Assembly: GCF_032854445.1 (NCBI RefSeq)
Contig: NC_088305.1
Span: forward strand, 1,369,001 to 1,433,000
DNA length: 64,000 bases
Direction: 5' to 3'
Source of the DNA: Liolophura sinensis
Lineage: Eukaryota; Mollusca; Polyplacophora; Chitonida; Chitonidae
Part shown: positions 1 through 11,623 of the stretch, in pieces
Layout: each line of letters opens with the position of its first letter
How positions within the stretch are numbered: position 1 is the stretch's first letter
Translations under genes and position numbers: made by a program
The notes under the pieces: generated by a model
Database searches by the model: none
Told to the model about the DNA's origin: nothing
What the model saw: the letters and a program-made list of their open reading frames with translations, nothing else

Positions 1-429
1 TCCAGCTCTGGGATTCCAAAAGGCAAGTCCTGAATTAAACACAAATGTGTTGTATCAACAATCTTAAAATCATCATCACAGAAATACCACAAGCATCTGT
101 GTACACTCGGGCAACTACATAACCAATAGTACACTTGTAGCAGACAACCAGCTCACTTAAAGCAGGCCAATAGCTTGCCACTGGCGCATCACTTGTAGCA
201 ATTCACTAGCACACCACACATGCCACAAGTGTGGCCACAAGCACACTTGTACCATCTGGGATGCAGAGTTACGTGCATGTATGGATAGGGAGGCCTAAAC
301 TCATTTGGAATTAATATTCCATAATAATTCTACAGGCAAACTAGCAGCAAGCTAGTGGCTTATTAACCAAGCTAGTGGTTTACCACAGGGAAGCTGGTGG
401 CTCCCCTGTGGCAAACTACAAGCAAGCTT

Positions 430-890
430 GTGACTCACCATAGTCAAGCTAGTCCCTCAAAACAGGCAGGCTGGTGGCACACCGCTGGCAAACTACAGGC
501 AAGCCAGTGCCTCACCACAGGCTAGCTTGTGGCTCACCATAGTCAAGCTAGTCCCTCAAAACAGGCAGGCTGGTGGCACACCTCTGGCAAACCACGGGCA
601 AGCTTGTGGCTCACCATAGTCAAGCTAGTCCCTCAAAACAGGCAGACTGGTGGCACACTGCTGGCAAACCACAGGTAATCCAGTGCCTCACCATAGTCAA
701 GCTAGTCCCTCAAAACAGGCAGGCTGGTGGCTCACCGCTGGCAAACCACAGGTAAGCCAGTGCCTCACCACAGGCAAGCTTGTGGCTCACCATAGTCAAG
801 CTAGTCCCTCAAAACAGGCAGGCTGGTGGCACACTGCTGGCAAACCACAGGTGATCCAGTGCCTCATCACAGGCAAGCTTGTGGCCTGCA
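430..890 (+). repeat. Composite minisatellite, units of about 75-105 bp, left copy
   Basis: Core catagtcaagctagtccctc then aaaacaggcaggctggtggc, acaccgctggcaaactacag and gcaagccagtgcctcaccac, with the internal motif aagcttgtggctcac. About 5 units; the right copy at 46530-47460 has about 9. Confidence 0.88.
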
Positions 891-899
891 ATATTTGTA

Positions 900-1914
900 G
901 AACATTTGTAGCCTGCTTATACAGTATTCAAATTAAGGAAGCTACACAATTACCATGTGAAAATATTAAAATCACATCCGTAAATCACTTTTCTTCTTAC
1001 ACCATTTAGATATACTTTTAACATACGCGCAATAATGTGTCTGTTGAGTTTTACATTGTACAGTACAGACTGGGCATGAAAACAAATGTGACAATGTCGG
1101 ATGCTTTTCTTTGGCAAGGACAGTGAACCTATAACGAAACTTGTACAAAAATAGAGCTACATAATCACACCGTATCCACATTTGTTTAAAATAGTCTCCA
1201 TAAGTACATAAGAATACATATCACTTCACTAAAATACAAGCAATGCGCTTCAAACAACATTTCTAAAATCTACTTTTATTTAGTTTAAATATGTGCCACT
1301 TGGACTGAACTGGAATGCTTGGGTACCAACCTTGACCCTATATCTCATAATTTACATGTATATAAATTATTACAGAAATTAACACACCTTATGTGTTAGC
1401 CCTTAAATACTAATAAACTTAAAAAAATAAAGATATTATAAGTAATGGAAGATTAAAAGTTTTCTGATTTGATCAAAAGAAAAAAACCTTCTCGTGACCG
1501 GATACCAGACAAATCTTGTGACAAAGTCAAGTTTAAACAAACATCATTTGAACCTCGGAATTAGTGATGCACAAACTATTAGGTACAACAGTTCCGCTTA
1601 TCATTGGTGTAGGAACAATTCAAAACAAGAAATTCATCCACTAGTTTTTTCATAACAAATCATGGGTTCAAAACACCTCAAATTTTCTTGATCATCGAAA
1701 ACAGGCATGTTGATGAATTTAATTTCATGCAAGTTTATTTATTTCTTCTCGCTGTTTAAGCAATACTATGCTTATTGAGTTTTCTACAATGGCTGACAGA
1801 TTCATGGGTGGGGAATTAAATCTCAGGTGTAAACAACTGTCCTTGACAAACTTTCCCAGGTGTATAATAAATTATCCACACATAAACTTGCATACTGTAC
1901 TGATGGGATTCAAT
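900..1914. other. No gene seen (AT-rich flank)
   Basis: Also present at 47465-48484. Only chance frames; no splice-supported coding sequence or known repeat was recognised. Confidence 0.5.
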
Positions 1915-2050
1915 ACTCAGTAACGGCCAAGATATGCACATAGCTCTCAGTAATGGCCCATGGCCAAGATATGCATATAGCTCTCAGTAACGGCCCATGG
2001 CCAAAAGAGATCCATATAGCTCTCAGTAATGGCCCATGGCCAAGATAGCG
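1915..2050 (+). repeat. 36-bp repeat, about four copies, left copy
   Basis: Unit ctcagtaatggcccatggcc plus aagatatgcatatag. The right-hand counterpart is at 48485-48632. Confidence 0.8.
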
Positions 2051-2180
2051 CATAGCGCCACTTGGGTATTGTCTAAGGAAGAATAACACACAGGTTTAAC
2101 TCTAAGGGCAATATCACTGAGCAATGAACTATATCACAGAGTTATCTTCTCTTTAATGGACAACACCAGATGGCGCTATG
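2051..2180. repeat. Imperfect inverted repeat (small hairpin element), left copy
   Basis: Arms catagcgccacttgg (2051) and ccagatggcgctatg (ending 2180) flank about 100 bp. The left arm carries a change compared with the right-hand copy at 48633-48762. Confidence 0.6.
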
Positions 2181-2429
2181 CCTCCCTTGATCAGGTAGCA
2201 TAACTGAATAACCTAATGGCTCAATAACCATAATTATTCTGGATGACGGCCCAGAAGCTGAAGATCACACGATCGCTCTAGTGTAGGCGAAAAGACAATG
2301 GTCAGCCCATTATGAAGCATGGGGAAAAGGGTCCATGTTTACCACTAGTGCAGTGACTAGGAACTATCGTCCTGATTTTTATACCCAGTTGGAAAATTTG
2401 AAAAAAATTAATCAAATTCTATGGACAGT

Positions 2430-2830
2430 GTGTAATGGTTTTTCATCTGATACATACTTTATTTCAGTGTTTTCTATGCCCTTAATGGTCTTTCACCTGA
2501 TACACAATTCATTTTAGTGTTTTCTATGCCCTTAATGATCTTTCATCCGATACATACTTCATTTTAGTGTTTTCTATGCCCTCAATGGCCTTTCATCCGA
2601 TACATACTTCATTTTAGTGTTTTCTATGTCCTTAATGGTCTTTCACCTGATACATAATTCATTTTTGTGTTTTCTATACCCTTAATGATCTTTCATCTGA
2701 TACATACTTCATTTTAGTGTTTTCTACGCCCTTAATGGTCTTTTCACCTGATACATAATTCATTTTAGTGTATTCTATGCCCTTAATGATCTTTCATCCG
2801 ATACATACTTCATTTTAGTGTTTTCTTTGC
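2430..2830 (+). repeat. 50-bp tandem repeat, about 8 copies, left copy
   Basis: Unit gatacatacttcattttagt, then gttttctatgcccttaatgg and tctttcacct. A 50-bp spacing is clear from tttctatgcc at 2471 and 2521. The right copy at 48998-49330 has about 6-7 units and starts at a different flank, so the two arrays differ in length. Confidence 0.88.
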
Positions 2831-3918
2831 TATTCACACTGCCTCCATCTGCAGAAATCGGTAAAGTTCAGTAAATTGATAAAAGTTGATAGTTTTGTGT
2901 CTTTCAGTATGACATTGACTATTTCTCTAAAAAACTTAAGTCAAAAACAACGCAAGTATAGTATTATGTCGCTTAAGAAAAACACATTTGCTTGCTAAGC
3001 CACCCCCCCCCCACCCCTCCAAAAAATCAATAAGTTTTTTGAAACTGCGCCTTGTTCTGTTAAATTCTTAATTTAAGAGTTCTACAAACATTTCACACTC
3101 ACACCAGAGACGAGCTTCAGACAGACAAGTAGCTCACTTCTAGACAATTTGTTAGAGAAACTTGTAAGCTTGGCCGGTAACCTGTACCTGTAGAACATTG
3201 CCACATGTAAGACGACACCCGTCTTTCCTGATTTACTCGCATTCTAGTTTATCAGTCATGAAAGAAAATGTTTTTTAAAAACACTTAAAGAGCTACTTCA
3301 GTGTCCAGGCCTGTGGGTCTTTAAAGCAGGGTAAAATGATAAAAATCGAGATGGTATAAACTGTTTTAATATATTTTCAAAAAAATTATATGTGTTAAAA
3401 CCACTATTCGTAGTTTCAGAGACTTCAATTTTACCTGGTGTGATGTCATGCAGGAACACTTGGCGTCATCCATCACACAAATGACGCCATACTTTCAAAC
3501 ATGCATGCTATCATTCCAGCGTAACTGCCTTACTTCACTTCATATCTGTCTCATTTATCATCACATCAGGAATATTATCACGTCACAAGATGAAAATTTT
3601 ACAGAAACTGGTGAAGATTTTGAGGACGCATTTCTAGGGTTAAACAGAGTTACTCACCTGACATCTCTTTGAACTATGGAGTTAGCTCTGCCCTACAGAT
3701 TATCCTTCAAATCATTTTTATATTTCCGCAGTGGTTTTTCTTGGGAATTAAGTAGCGTTTTAAAATTTTCAGCACTTTCATCGAAAATTTAAGTTCAAAC
3801 AATGGCAGCTTATTTAAAGGACAAGACCTCTAAAACTTGAAGAAGGCATCACTTAAATTATGCGTAAACATACTTCTGTTCATTTTTTTCGATATTTGTG
3901 AAAAGGGTTAGAGGTCTT
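2831..3918. other. No gene seen
   Basis: Also present at 49331-50422. A C-rich tract sits near 3000 (and a CCCA tract near 49500). A plus-strand frame at 3448-3672 is kept in the other copy (49858-50169) but has no recognised homology; the conservation only reflects the duplication. Confidence 0.45.
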
Positions 3919-4181
3919 CAAACATTTGAATTTTAGGGTGGGCTTTATGGACAATACTATCAGAGGTTAGGAACTCTGATGTCAGAGGAAGATTATCCCG
4001 CTCTAATCATGACACTCAATGTTGTCATAACTCTTTTTACCCATGAGTAAAAGATTACTGAAATAATGTTCCCGAAAACTGCTTCCTTCTGGTGAACATC
4101 TGGAAATTAGGTGATGTGACGCCAGAGTTCCTAGATACCGTCAGTATGGCTCATAAAGCCCACCATAGTATTCAAATATTT
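3919..4181. mobile_element. MITE-like hairpin element A, copy 1 (left segment)
   Basis: Terminal inverted repeats of roughly 55 bp: the left end reads gggtgggctttatggacaat and the right end is the complement of ggtgggctttatgagccata, each flanked by an aaatatttgaat-like border. No coding capacity. The same element occurs at 50423-50686, and a diverged relative sits at 7964-8193 and 54464-54692. Confidence 0.7.
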
Positions 4182-4488
4182 GAATGCCTGTCAACACTCA
4201 AAAAAGTCTAAACAAATAAATGAAAGTATTTTTACGTATAGTTTTCAGTTGTCTGTACGATTAACCTTACTTCTTATTTTAGCTTATTTAAAAAAATAAT
4301 TAATACAATACATCTGAATGTAACAATGAAAAGTCCTAGACTAATATTCCAAAATAAAGTCTTTTTCCAAGACTTTTAAAACATTTCAAACAAAATTCAA
4401 GTACTTTAGTGTGCCCGTGGAAAGCCTGTATCTACTAAAACATACATGTTCCATCGTTCAACAATTTACACTGCAATATCAACAAGAC

Positions 4489-4620
4489 CCAGGGATGGTT
4501 TCATGAAGCTGACTTCGTGTTGTCACCCTTGGCTAAGTGCACTTAATATTTCTACGCCATATGTTGTCATGATACTTAGGGCTTACTTAGTTAAGTGAGC
4601 TTCATGAAACCTGCCCCAGG
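4489..4620. mobile_element. MITE-like hairpin element B (left segment)
   Basis: The terminal inverted repeat ggtttcatgaagct at 4498 is matched by agcttcatgaaacc at 4598-4611. The ends extend imperfectly outward (cccaggg / ctgcccc). About 130 bp, non-coding. It lies just past the stop codon of the partial HSD17B7 copy. Confidence 0.65.
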
Positions 4621-7600
4621 GCCATATAACCAGGAATGTACATAGTCAAGTGATCGTTAACTGGATGACTGACTATACCTTGACCTATATTCGTTCTCTA
4701 AATCTGACAATTTTTTATAAGTTTCCTTTGCTGAGGCTCTTGTAAGGTCCATCTGAAATTCAGGAAAAAAACTTTATCAATTACAGATGTTTCAAATATA
4801 TGAAAATAGTATTTGTCATATGACAAATCTATTAGGCCCTTCACCATCATGACTGAAGGGGTTGACCGTACTGGACATAAGGGGATTTACCTGTAAAGGG
4901 TCACATGCAGTTAGCTTTCATACCTTTAATGGACGTCCAAATTAGAACCAAAGGCCAAAAAAAAAATCATGTGCATATTTTGATTAATTTGATGTTAAAA
5001 ATATGTGAGTTAGTATTATTACTTACTCAATCAATATCCATATTATTTGTTTGCATATTTAGCCTATTAGTAGACATTAAAATTTTCTAAATTTTATGCC
5101 AAAGATGAGGCCCAGGGAGGGCGGGAGCTTACCTGAATTCCTCAAACATTCTGCATGTGAAAGAACGACCTTTGGTGCAATTTATGCACCTTTGTAATTT
5201 GATTTTAAAAAAAAAAACTACATTTGTTATGTTTTTTTTTGTTTTCTTTTTTCACAGTAGCCCCTTGACTGCCAGTAAATTCTTCATTTATAAGTGGAGA
5301 AAGCCATATTTATTTGATGCACAGCCCAGAGGAAACAATCAAACAATGAAGGCCTTCAATCCATGACCAAACAAAGTTACATGGCTGTTTTAAATACCCT
5401 CAGTGTTCTGACTGTTCCACAATCAGACTCTCCATGTACAATGTATCTATAGCACTGTTACCATAGTTACCTTAACAGCTTCCACGTATCTGTTCCCCAG
5501 TATTGACACTCTACTGTGATATTTCATTAATGGATCTAAACTTTCAGGTTCCTGTAGAGACAACCAGAGCTGAAATGGAAAAAAAAAGAAAAAAAAAAAG
5601 AACAAATGTGTTATTATTACAGAGGTTGTCTACAGTTTATGTGCCCTTTATTCAAATTTTGTAAGCTTGCTTTCACCGCCAGCAGACAAGTGAATAAAAT
5701 AGTTCAAAATTTCTAGCAGTAATTTAAAAATATTACTACAGCGACTTTCTCACAGACATGACAGACTGAAAAGATCATTTTATGTTGGAAAGTCTAAATT
5801 ACACATGTGCACTGTAATAAAATTGAAAACATTGCAAATTTAAAAAACTTAATTTACTTGAACAGATGAACCTCTTAATGCTGTTTCGACAATACTGCAG
5901 TCACATCAAAGGAAACTTTGCTCAACCACAAAAGTGTAAACACTGAGGAACCTGGAATCTCACTGGTTGAAGACTAGCCTAGGGGACTTTGGGCAGTCCA
6001 AACAGCGCGTGCACCGCTCTCTACATTAGCTTCACAGCACTGCCACCATTAGCAAAATCTGTACATGCCAAGGTCCCTGGGGTCACAGTGTGACCCAGGA
6101 AGAGATATCCGAAAATACAAAAACTCTGTCTAACTCTGTGACAACATTTGTTTCCAATAATATTTTATACACATACATTCTCTAATCCAACATGAATCTA
6201 TCCAACACCTGAACATTTTTTCTGCTGAATGCTGATTATATTGTCCTGCACGAGGAGCCTAAGCCTAAAGAAGCCCACGTGCATCTCCACAGGTCAAGCC
6301 AGTTTACCCACGGCAATGATGAAAAGCGAGCAGAGAGCAGCATTTGTGCTGTAAGGAGTATGTTTTTCCTGAAGATTTATTTGTTTTTGTTTTTTTTTAA
6401 ATGTTCCATGATAATAACCGTGTATTTGAAACTCACCAGAGCCTCGCTGCCGTTGTAGGGAGACTGTGTCATGCTGCCCGTGAACAGCCGTAACTGTATG
6501 ACAAAGACAGAATCTAAGTAAAACTACCTCTACGTTCTCTCCTGTGTGATACATAATCTGATTGGTTCAGTAAAAGTACATCTGCAAATAACAGGGACAT
6601 ACCTACATACCTACAGTCAATTTGGTTCTGAAAACGGTTGGGCTCCAAAACTAAACAAGCTGTATTAAAACTAAACAAAAATTAAACAAAAATATGATGG
6701 TTTACCAATAAACAGTTAAGTTTACGTATAAATTTCTTTAATTCACAGACTCAGAAAGCATCATTCTGAGTTTATTAAATTTATAAAATTTCTTTATGCA
6801 AAGTCACAGTCAATGTCACCATTAAAGTTTGGGGTCAGAGCCTTTTAATGTTTTACTAGATATGGCCCTAAAGGGAAGGCTGCCATTAAAACATTCATTC
6901 ACAAAATAATAGCTGCATAAATTGATTTACCTTTTTTTTGGCAACATGTTTTTGGAGGAAGCTAGATCTCAGTGAAATATTTCATGATAACACTGACTGG
7001 ACTTCTTCCTATTAAACATACCCCAATTCCTCAACCTTTCCGCACAAACAGCAACTTTCAGAACAATTTATGTACATTTATAATTTTATTTTGGAGACAA
7101 AACTACAGTGGTTGGCTTGGCCATTTTCAGGGCTTCACAAAAAGTATAATTTTATAAATCTACTCAGAATAATGCCTTCATAATATTTTTGAATAAACAC
7201 CTTGCAAACATACCAAAAGGTTGAAGAATTACCATCAATGCAGATATGACTGTTGTAGACAGTATCTGCTTAAGTGAGATGAACACATTTAACCATTATA
7301 TTACTCACCAGCCACAAGAGAGGTAGGACCAGGTACCAAAACCATGACGGTAAAATTCCATACGTCAGATTGGTCATCACTAAGCCTGGGCACGTCGTGT
7401 GCGAATATATATGCTACAAGGAAAAAAGAAACAAAAATAGAAAAAAAAAAAAAAAACACTGGTCAGTATTTTTGTTGCAGTAGATATTTAGACCACAGCC
7501 CACTTCAACAAAATTTTGTTAACCATTTTTTCCTAACTTCGTAATTTGATATTTCTCAACAACCTTCTATTTTATGCATATTTCCTGCCAGTGGTCAGAA

Positions 7601-7963
7601 TTATTTGAAAATAATGTCATCAGTGAATATAGTAAGAAGACGGCCTAGACTAGCTTAGCTCGCCCAATTTGGGCTTTTGACAGCTATCAACAGCAACGTC
7701 ACCACTTAACTTCCAAACTCACCACTTGGGCCTTAAAAAAGCTGTACTTTGAAGCTATTTATACACGCCAAGAAGAAAGCTGAGAACCTTTCCTGTGCTT
7801 TTATACGTTAATCATATCCTAAACCCAACATTAACAAACAAGACCTAAATTTTCCAAGTATCCTTTGAAGTAAAAGAAAGCTGAAATAGGAAGCAAAGTT
7901 CATCATACAGACAACTGAAAACTATAAGCAAAAATATTTTTTTTTAAGAAGTGTTGAAAGACA

Positions 7964-8193
7964 TTCAAATATTGAAATACTATGGTTGGCATTATGAGCC
8001 ATACTGTATCCAGGAACTCTGGCGTTACATCACCCTTTTTTCCTAATGTTAGAGGAGTGAATGTTTTACTCATCAGAAAAAAGTAGTTATTCCAACATTC
8101 AATGTCGTGATTAGAGTTGGATTCAATTCCTGCTTTGTCAGAGTTCCTAACCTCTGATTGTATGGTCAATAAAACCTACGAACTCAAATATAT
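7964..8193. mobile_element. MITE-like hairpin element A, diverged copy in HSD17B7 intron 6 (left segment)
   Basis: One end reads tactatggttggcattatga, the other gttcctaacctctgattgta then tggtcaataaaacctacg. Both ends match the termini of the element at 3919-4181 at lower identity, showing at least two family members. Confidence 0.6.
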
Positions 8194-8609
8194 GAGCGCC
8201 TTTAACTCTTAAATGAAAGCATGTTTATGCATAGTTTGCTGTGGTTTATTTAGTGATGCGATATTTAGATGTCTTTCCCTTTAAGCGTTTTACAAAACAC
8301 TATTTTCTGAATAAAATGTGTACACAGAGCAAAAAAGGAGATAGTCCCAAGCCAGAATCCACCAGTGTCATGTCCTTCCCATAATTTCTGTGCTCCTGTC
8401 ACTTACTTTATGGTTGAGTCTATCATTGATGGCCACACGGACAAGGTCTGAGGCGTATTTGGAAGAACTGTAGGGCTCTGACCTGTCAAGGGAAACATCA
8501 AATGACAGTTAAATACATGTAAGTCAGTGAATCTTCTTAAAGTCAGACTATGATTTAATGTAGGTATACAAGCCGAAGTTTTCCCTGTCCTGGCCAGATG
8601 ATGACTTCG

Positions 8610-8735
8610 CACCGGCCTGCAGGATCACCCAGCAATGTCTTGGTATTGACATGTGCTGTTGGTGCCTGACTCAGCCGCCTGCCGGATCACCCAGCAATCT
8701 CTTGGTACTGACATGTGCTGTTGGTGTCTGACTCA
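8610..8735 (+). repeat. 62-bp minisatellite, two units (left segment)
   Basis: Units of ctgccggatcacccagcaat, then gtcttggtattgacatgtgc and tgttggtgcctgactcagcc. Only about two copies, in intron 5 of the partial HSD17B7 copy, against about 27 in the matching intron at 55125-57185. Confidence 0.85.
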
Positions 8736-9397
8736 GGTACTTTTGGCTCCCGGATCATGAAGCGATCTTAGACTTAAGTAAAAATTTCAATCAACTTACC
8801 CAGAATTTATGTGAAGCAATATTTTGCCCTTGTTACGCAAGAAATAACAAATTTAAAGTGATATGAAATTTTGACTTGAGTCTAAGATTGCCTCGTGATC
8901 CTAGAGCCAGACCCATTTCTGTGCGACCAAAAAACAAACAAAACAGGTGACACAGGTGAGTCTTAAGACTCCTGTGTTCGATTCTGGGTTAATGAAGCTT
9001 CAATCAAAAAAATGATCTTAAACATAGAGCAATAACTGACCCTAGACTCAATTGTCTTAATGTTCTACACTATATTCCCACTTTACTCCAGACATCATCA
9101 CTTAAGCATACAAAGTCACTCTTATGATTAAAATCTCTTTGAGCATCGAGTTAGATTCAAGATTTAATTCAATTCTCTTCAGCTCACCCATGTTGATGTT
9201 GAATATCATTTGCATCAAATGACCCCTTTTTGGCGTTGCTGGACGACGTCCAGATGATTTGTGTGGACTGCTGCTCACTGTTTCCTCCCATGATTCCCTC
9301 AAGCTCTTTTATCTGATACACAAACATGTAAATGTGAAACAAACAACCATTATCCTAAAAATAACCGACAAATTATGAACTTCATTTTTTCCATTTT

Positions 9398-9845
9398 TAG
9401 ACTTTGTTTCCACGGAATTATTGTATTTCACCTTAAATTTTGTATATAAAAATGCACTTCAGAAGCACTTAGAGATGACAGAGGCTTCAAAATGACACTT
9501 TGATGCCAACACTGAAGTTTTTTTTGGCCCTGTAACATGCCTAAGGTGTAGGAATCACTCAGAGCCAAGCAAAATGCGTTGCATGAAAAATGCTAAACTT
9601 TAGGTAAAATACAGTACTTGCTTAAAGAACAAATCTGACGAAGAACTTTTTTGTGTCAAACCAGTAATCATTAGTCTGACTAAGACCCTTCTTGTGTCAA
9701 ACCAGCCCCATCACTACCTGACACCTTGTGTCCTCTCACCAAGAACATAACACTTAAAACTCTTGCATATTTAGTTAAACTAAAGTTTTCAATACAACTC
9801 TTACCTGTTCAGTTAAAGTTTAGACAATTGTCTTACTTTCATTAG
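9398..9845. other. Unique spacer at the edge of the left duplicated segment
   Basis: About 240 bp with no counterpart in the right segment, then two units of the 41-bp repeat (9640-9705), then about 130 bp leading into the 33-bp array. No exon of HSD17B7 exons 1-4 or of another gene was found. Confidence 0.6.
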
Positions 9846-10523
9846 ATCAGGTGTACAAGATGACTATAACAGTATTCGATCTCGTGTAGAAGATCACTAT
9901 AAGAGTATTCGACAAGGTGTGCAAGATTACTATAAGAGTATTCCATCTCATATACAAGATCACTATAACAGCATTCACTCTCGAGTACAAGATCATTATA
10001 ACAGTATTTGATCAGTTGTACAAAATGGCTGTAAGAGTATTCGATTTGGGTACAAGATCACTATAACAATATTCAATCAGGTGCACAAGATCACTATAAT
10101 TGTGTTCAATCTCGTGTACAAGATCTCTGTAACAGTATTCGATCTCATGTACAAGATCCCTATCAGAGTATTCAATCTCGTGTACAAGATCACTATAACA
10201 GTATTCGATATCGTGTACAAGATCCCTATCAGACTATTCAATCTCGTGTACAAGATCACTATAACAGTATTCGATATCGTGTACAAGATCACCTCAACAG
10301 TATTTGATATCGTGCACAAGATCACTATAATATTATTCGATATCGTATTCAAGATCACTATAACAGTATTCGATATCGTGTTCAAGATCACTATAACACT
10401 ATTCGCTATCGTGTTCAAGATCACTATAACACTATTCGATCTCGTGTACAAGATCACTATAACAGTATTCGATATCGTGTTTAAGATCACTATAACAGTA
10501 TTCGATCTCGTGTACAAGATCAC
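9845..10523 (+). repeat. 33-bp minisatellite abutting the sulfotransferase
   Basis: About 20 copies of cgtgtacaagatcactataa followed by cagtattcgatct. Variants are tgttcaag, ccctatcag and gatatc. With a period of 11 codons, both strands stay open: plus reads ITITVFDIVYK, minus reads NTVIVILYTIS. The plus-strand frame runs without a stop into the sulfotransferase homology at 10524. Early copies (9845-10080) are more diverged and contain stops. Confidence 0.92.
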
Positions 10524-11623
10524 TCCTCTGCGGTCGTACTTCAGAAGGCTTGTTAGCATAGTTGTCACTATTGCTTTTTTTTCTTCACACGCTGTTGCAT
10601 ATTGCTTCATTGTCAGTGTTTTTCCCCAGTTATTTCAGAAGAGTGACAGTGTGTACAGAGAACGAAGAGAAACCCTGCTGAAGGCATGTGAAGGCAATAT
10701 CAGCGAGTACAGATGGAATAATTTAATCAGCAACAGACTGTGGGTGGATGAGAAACATAGGCTGTTGTATTGTCCCATTGCTAAAGTCGCCTCGTCGTTC
10801 TGGAAAAGGGTGTTCCAGGTGTCGTCGGGGACGAAAACTGGACGTTATGACTGGCCATGATAATTCTCAACGGACTCTTGGCCGATATCCCTTCGGCGTT
10901 GCTCACTGGACATTAAAAAACTTCACCACGCTTTTATTCGTCCGAGAACCATATTCCAGACTGATGTCATGTTATATCGATAAATTCTTCACTACAAATC
11001 CATATTATTGGAACATTGGGAAAGTCATCATCTGAAATTATCGGAAGAACCCAGACAAACTGTCACTTTCCTGTGGGCACAACGTCACGTTTCCTGAATT
11101 TATTAAACATGTCATCCGTACTGTGCAGACAAAATCTGGTATTGACACGCACTGGATGCCCATGTTCATGCAATGTTCTCCTTGTGAGGTGGAATATGAC
11201 CTCATCGGTAAGTTGGAAACAACTTCTCAGGACCTTAACTACATTATGGAGAAGTACATTGGTGATGATATAATTTTTCGTGATATGGAAAGTGAAAGCG
11301 AGGTAGACCGTCTTGAGAAGAACGTGTATGGTCTCTACGGTCGGTAAAACTCACATGCGCAGAACTGCATGTCTTTACCAGAAACACTGCTGAGACTTCT
11401 ACGAAAAGAACAGATGCGCGGACTCCTAAATAAATCTGTTGAATTTCCAGATTGGTTCAGCCATGATAAATCAATTTCCAAGGAAGAAGTGAAAACGTTT
11501 ATGTCATTTGATGCAACACTTTACAAACCAGACTTTGACATATTTGGTTACGATCCGCATCCCGCTGAGCTGTTTGGGGAAAATATGAGAAAACGGAAAA
11601 TGAGGAAAGTCTACTTTCCTTGA
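10081..11623 (+). pseudogene. Carbohydrate sulfotransferase (CHST8/9/10/14-like, Sulfotransfer_2 family), disabled
   Basis: Homology starts at about 10524. A membrane anchor (RLVSIVVTIAFFSSHAVAYC) and stem are followed by RLLYCPIAKVASSFWKRV, the 5'-phosphosulfate-binding loop. After a one-base frame change between about 10800 and 10890 come GVAHWTLKNFTTLLFVREP and YSRLMSCYIDKF (3'-phosphate-binding motif), CGHNVTFPEFIKHV, and HWMPMFMQCSPCEVEYDLIG, typical of this Golgi family that moves sulfate from PAPS to sugar chains. The second frame then has two in-frame stops: TGA at 11033-11035 and TAA at 11345-11347. Homology resumes after each, and the C-terminus ends at TGA 11621-11623. One frameshift plus two nonsense codons point to a decayed single-exon gene; base errors in the assembly could explain some of them. 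The open frame upstream to 10081 is entirely 33-bp repeat, so the true start is uncertain; an AG at 10541-10542 could also be a splice acceptor. Confidence 0.8.

Larger units (their letters stand above)
4657..9312 (-). pseudogene. HSD17B7: Partial second copy of HSD17B7 (exons 5-10 only)
   Basis: Exons at 9188-9312, 8407-8482, 7309-7413, 6437-6493, 5471-5569 and 4657-4752 match exons 5-10 of the complete gene at 51162-63033. Exon lengths are identical, splice sites are intact and the frame stays open to a TAA stop (TAG in the other copy). Over 558 exon bases I count 9 differences: 4 silent in exon 5; one silent and one Ser-to-Arg (in the DLVSVAIN segment) in exon 6; none in exons 7 and 8; one silent in exon 9; one Asp-to-Glu and the silent stop change in exon 10. 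YSSSK and NLTYG motifs are kept. Exons 1-4 are absent: similarity stops inside intron 4 near 9398, and the sequence beyond is a different region. Without the cofactor-binding exons it cannot encode a working reductase alone. It is called a pseudogene for truncation only, since no disabling mutation is visible. An uncollapsed haplotype in the assembly is an equally serious explanation. Confidence 0.85.
1..9398. repeat. Long duplicated segment, left copy
   Basis: Position 1 corresponds to 46103, and similarity is continuous to about 9398 (matching about 57841). Differences are a few per cent in introns and flanks plus indels in repeats. The left copy is shorter chiefly because the 62-bp minisatellite in intron 5 has about 2 units instead of about 27, and because a SINE is missing. 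Beyond 9398 about 240 bp are unique; two units of the 41-bp repeat at about 9640-9705 then match 57850-58195 again, so the true breakpoint lies between about 9705 and 9845. The left boundary is outside the window. Confidence 0.95.

Noticed and set aside
3448-3672. Conserved small gene (MQEHLASSITQMTPYF frame, also at 49858-50169)
   Set aside because: Conserved only because the segment is duplicated; no homologue recognised and no splice or start context.
6294-6554. Minus-strand frame [15 protein letters not shown]... as a gene
   Set aside because: Shadow of HSD17B7 exon 8 (correct frame [19 protein letters not shown]) with intron sequence on both sides.
8940-9000. tRNA-like sequence tgtgttcgattctggg (also at 57411)
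   Set aside because: Only a B-box resemblance; no A box at the right distance.
9102-9302. Minus-strand frame [13 protein letters not shown]... as a separate small protein
   Set aside because: Wrong frame across HSD17B7 exon 5; the correct frame reads [14 protein letters not shown].
10077-10610. 177-codon minus-strand frame of NTVIVILYTIS repeats
   Set aside because: Reverse strand of the 33-bp array, opposite to the frame leading into the sulfotransferase.
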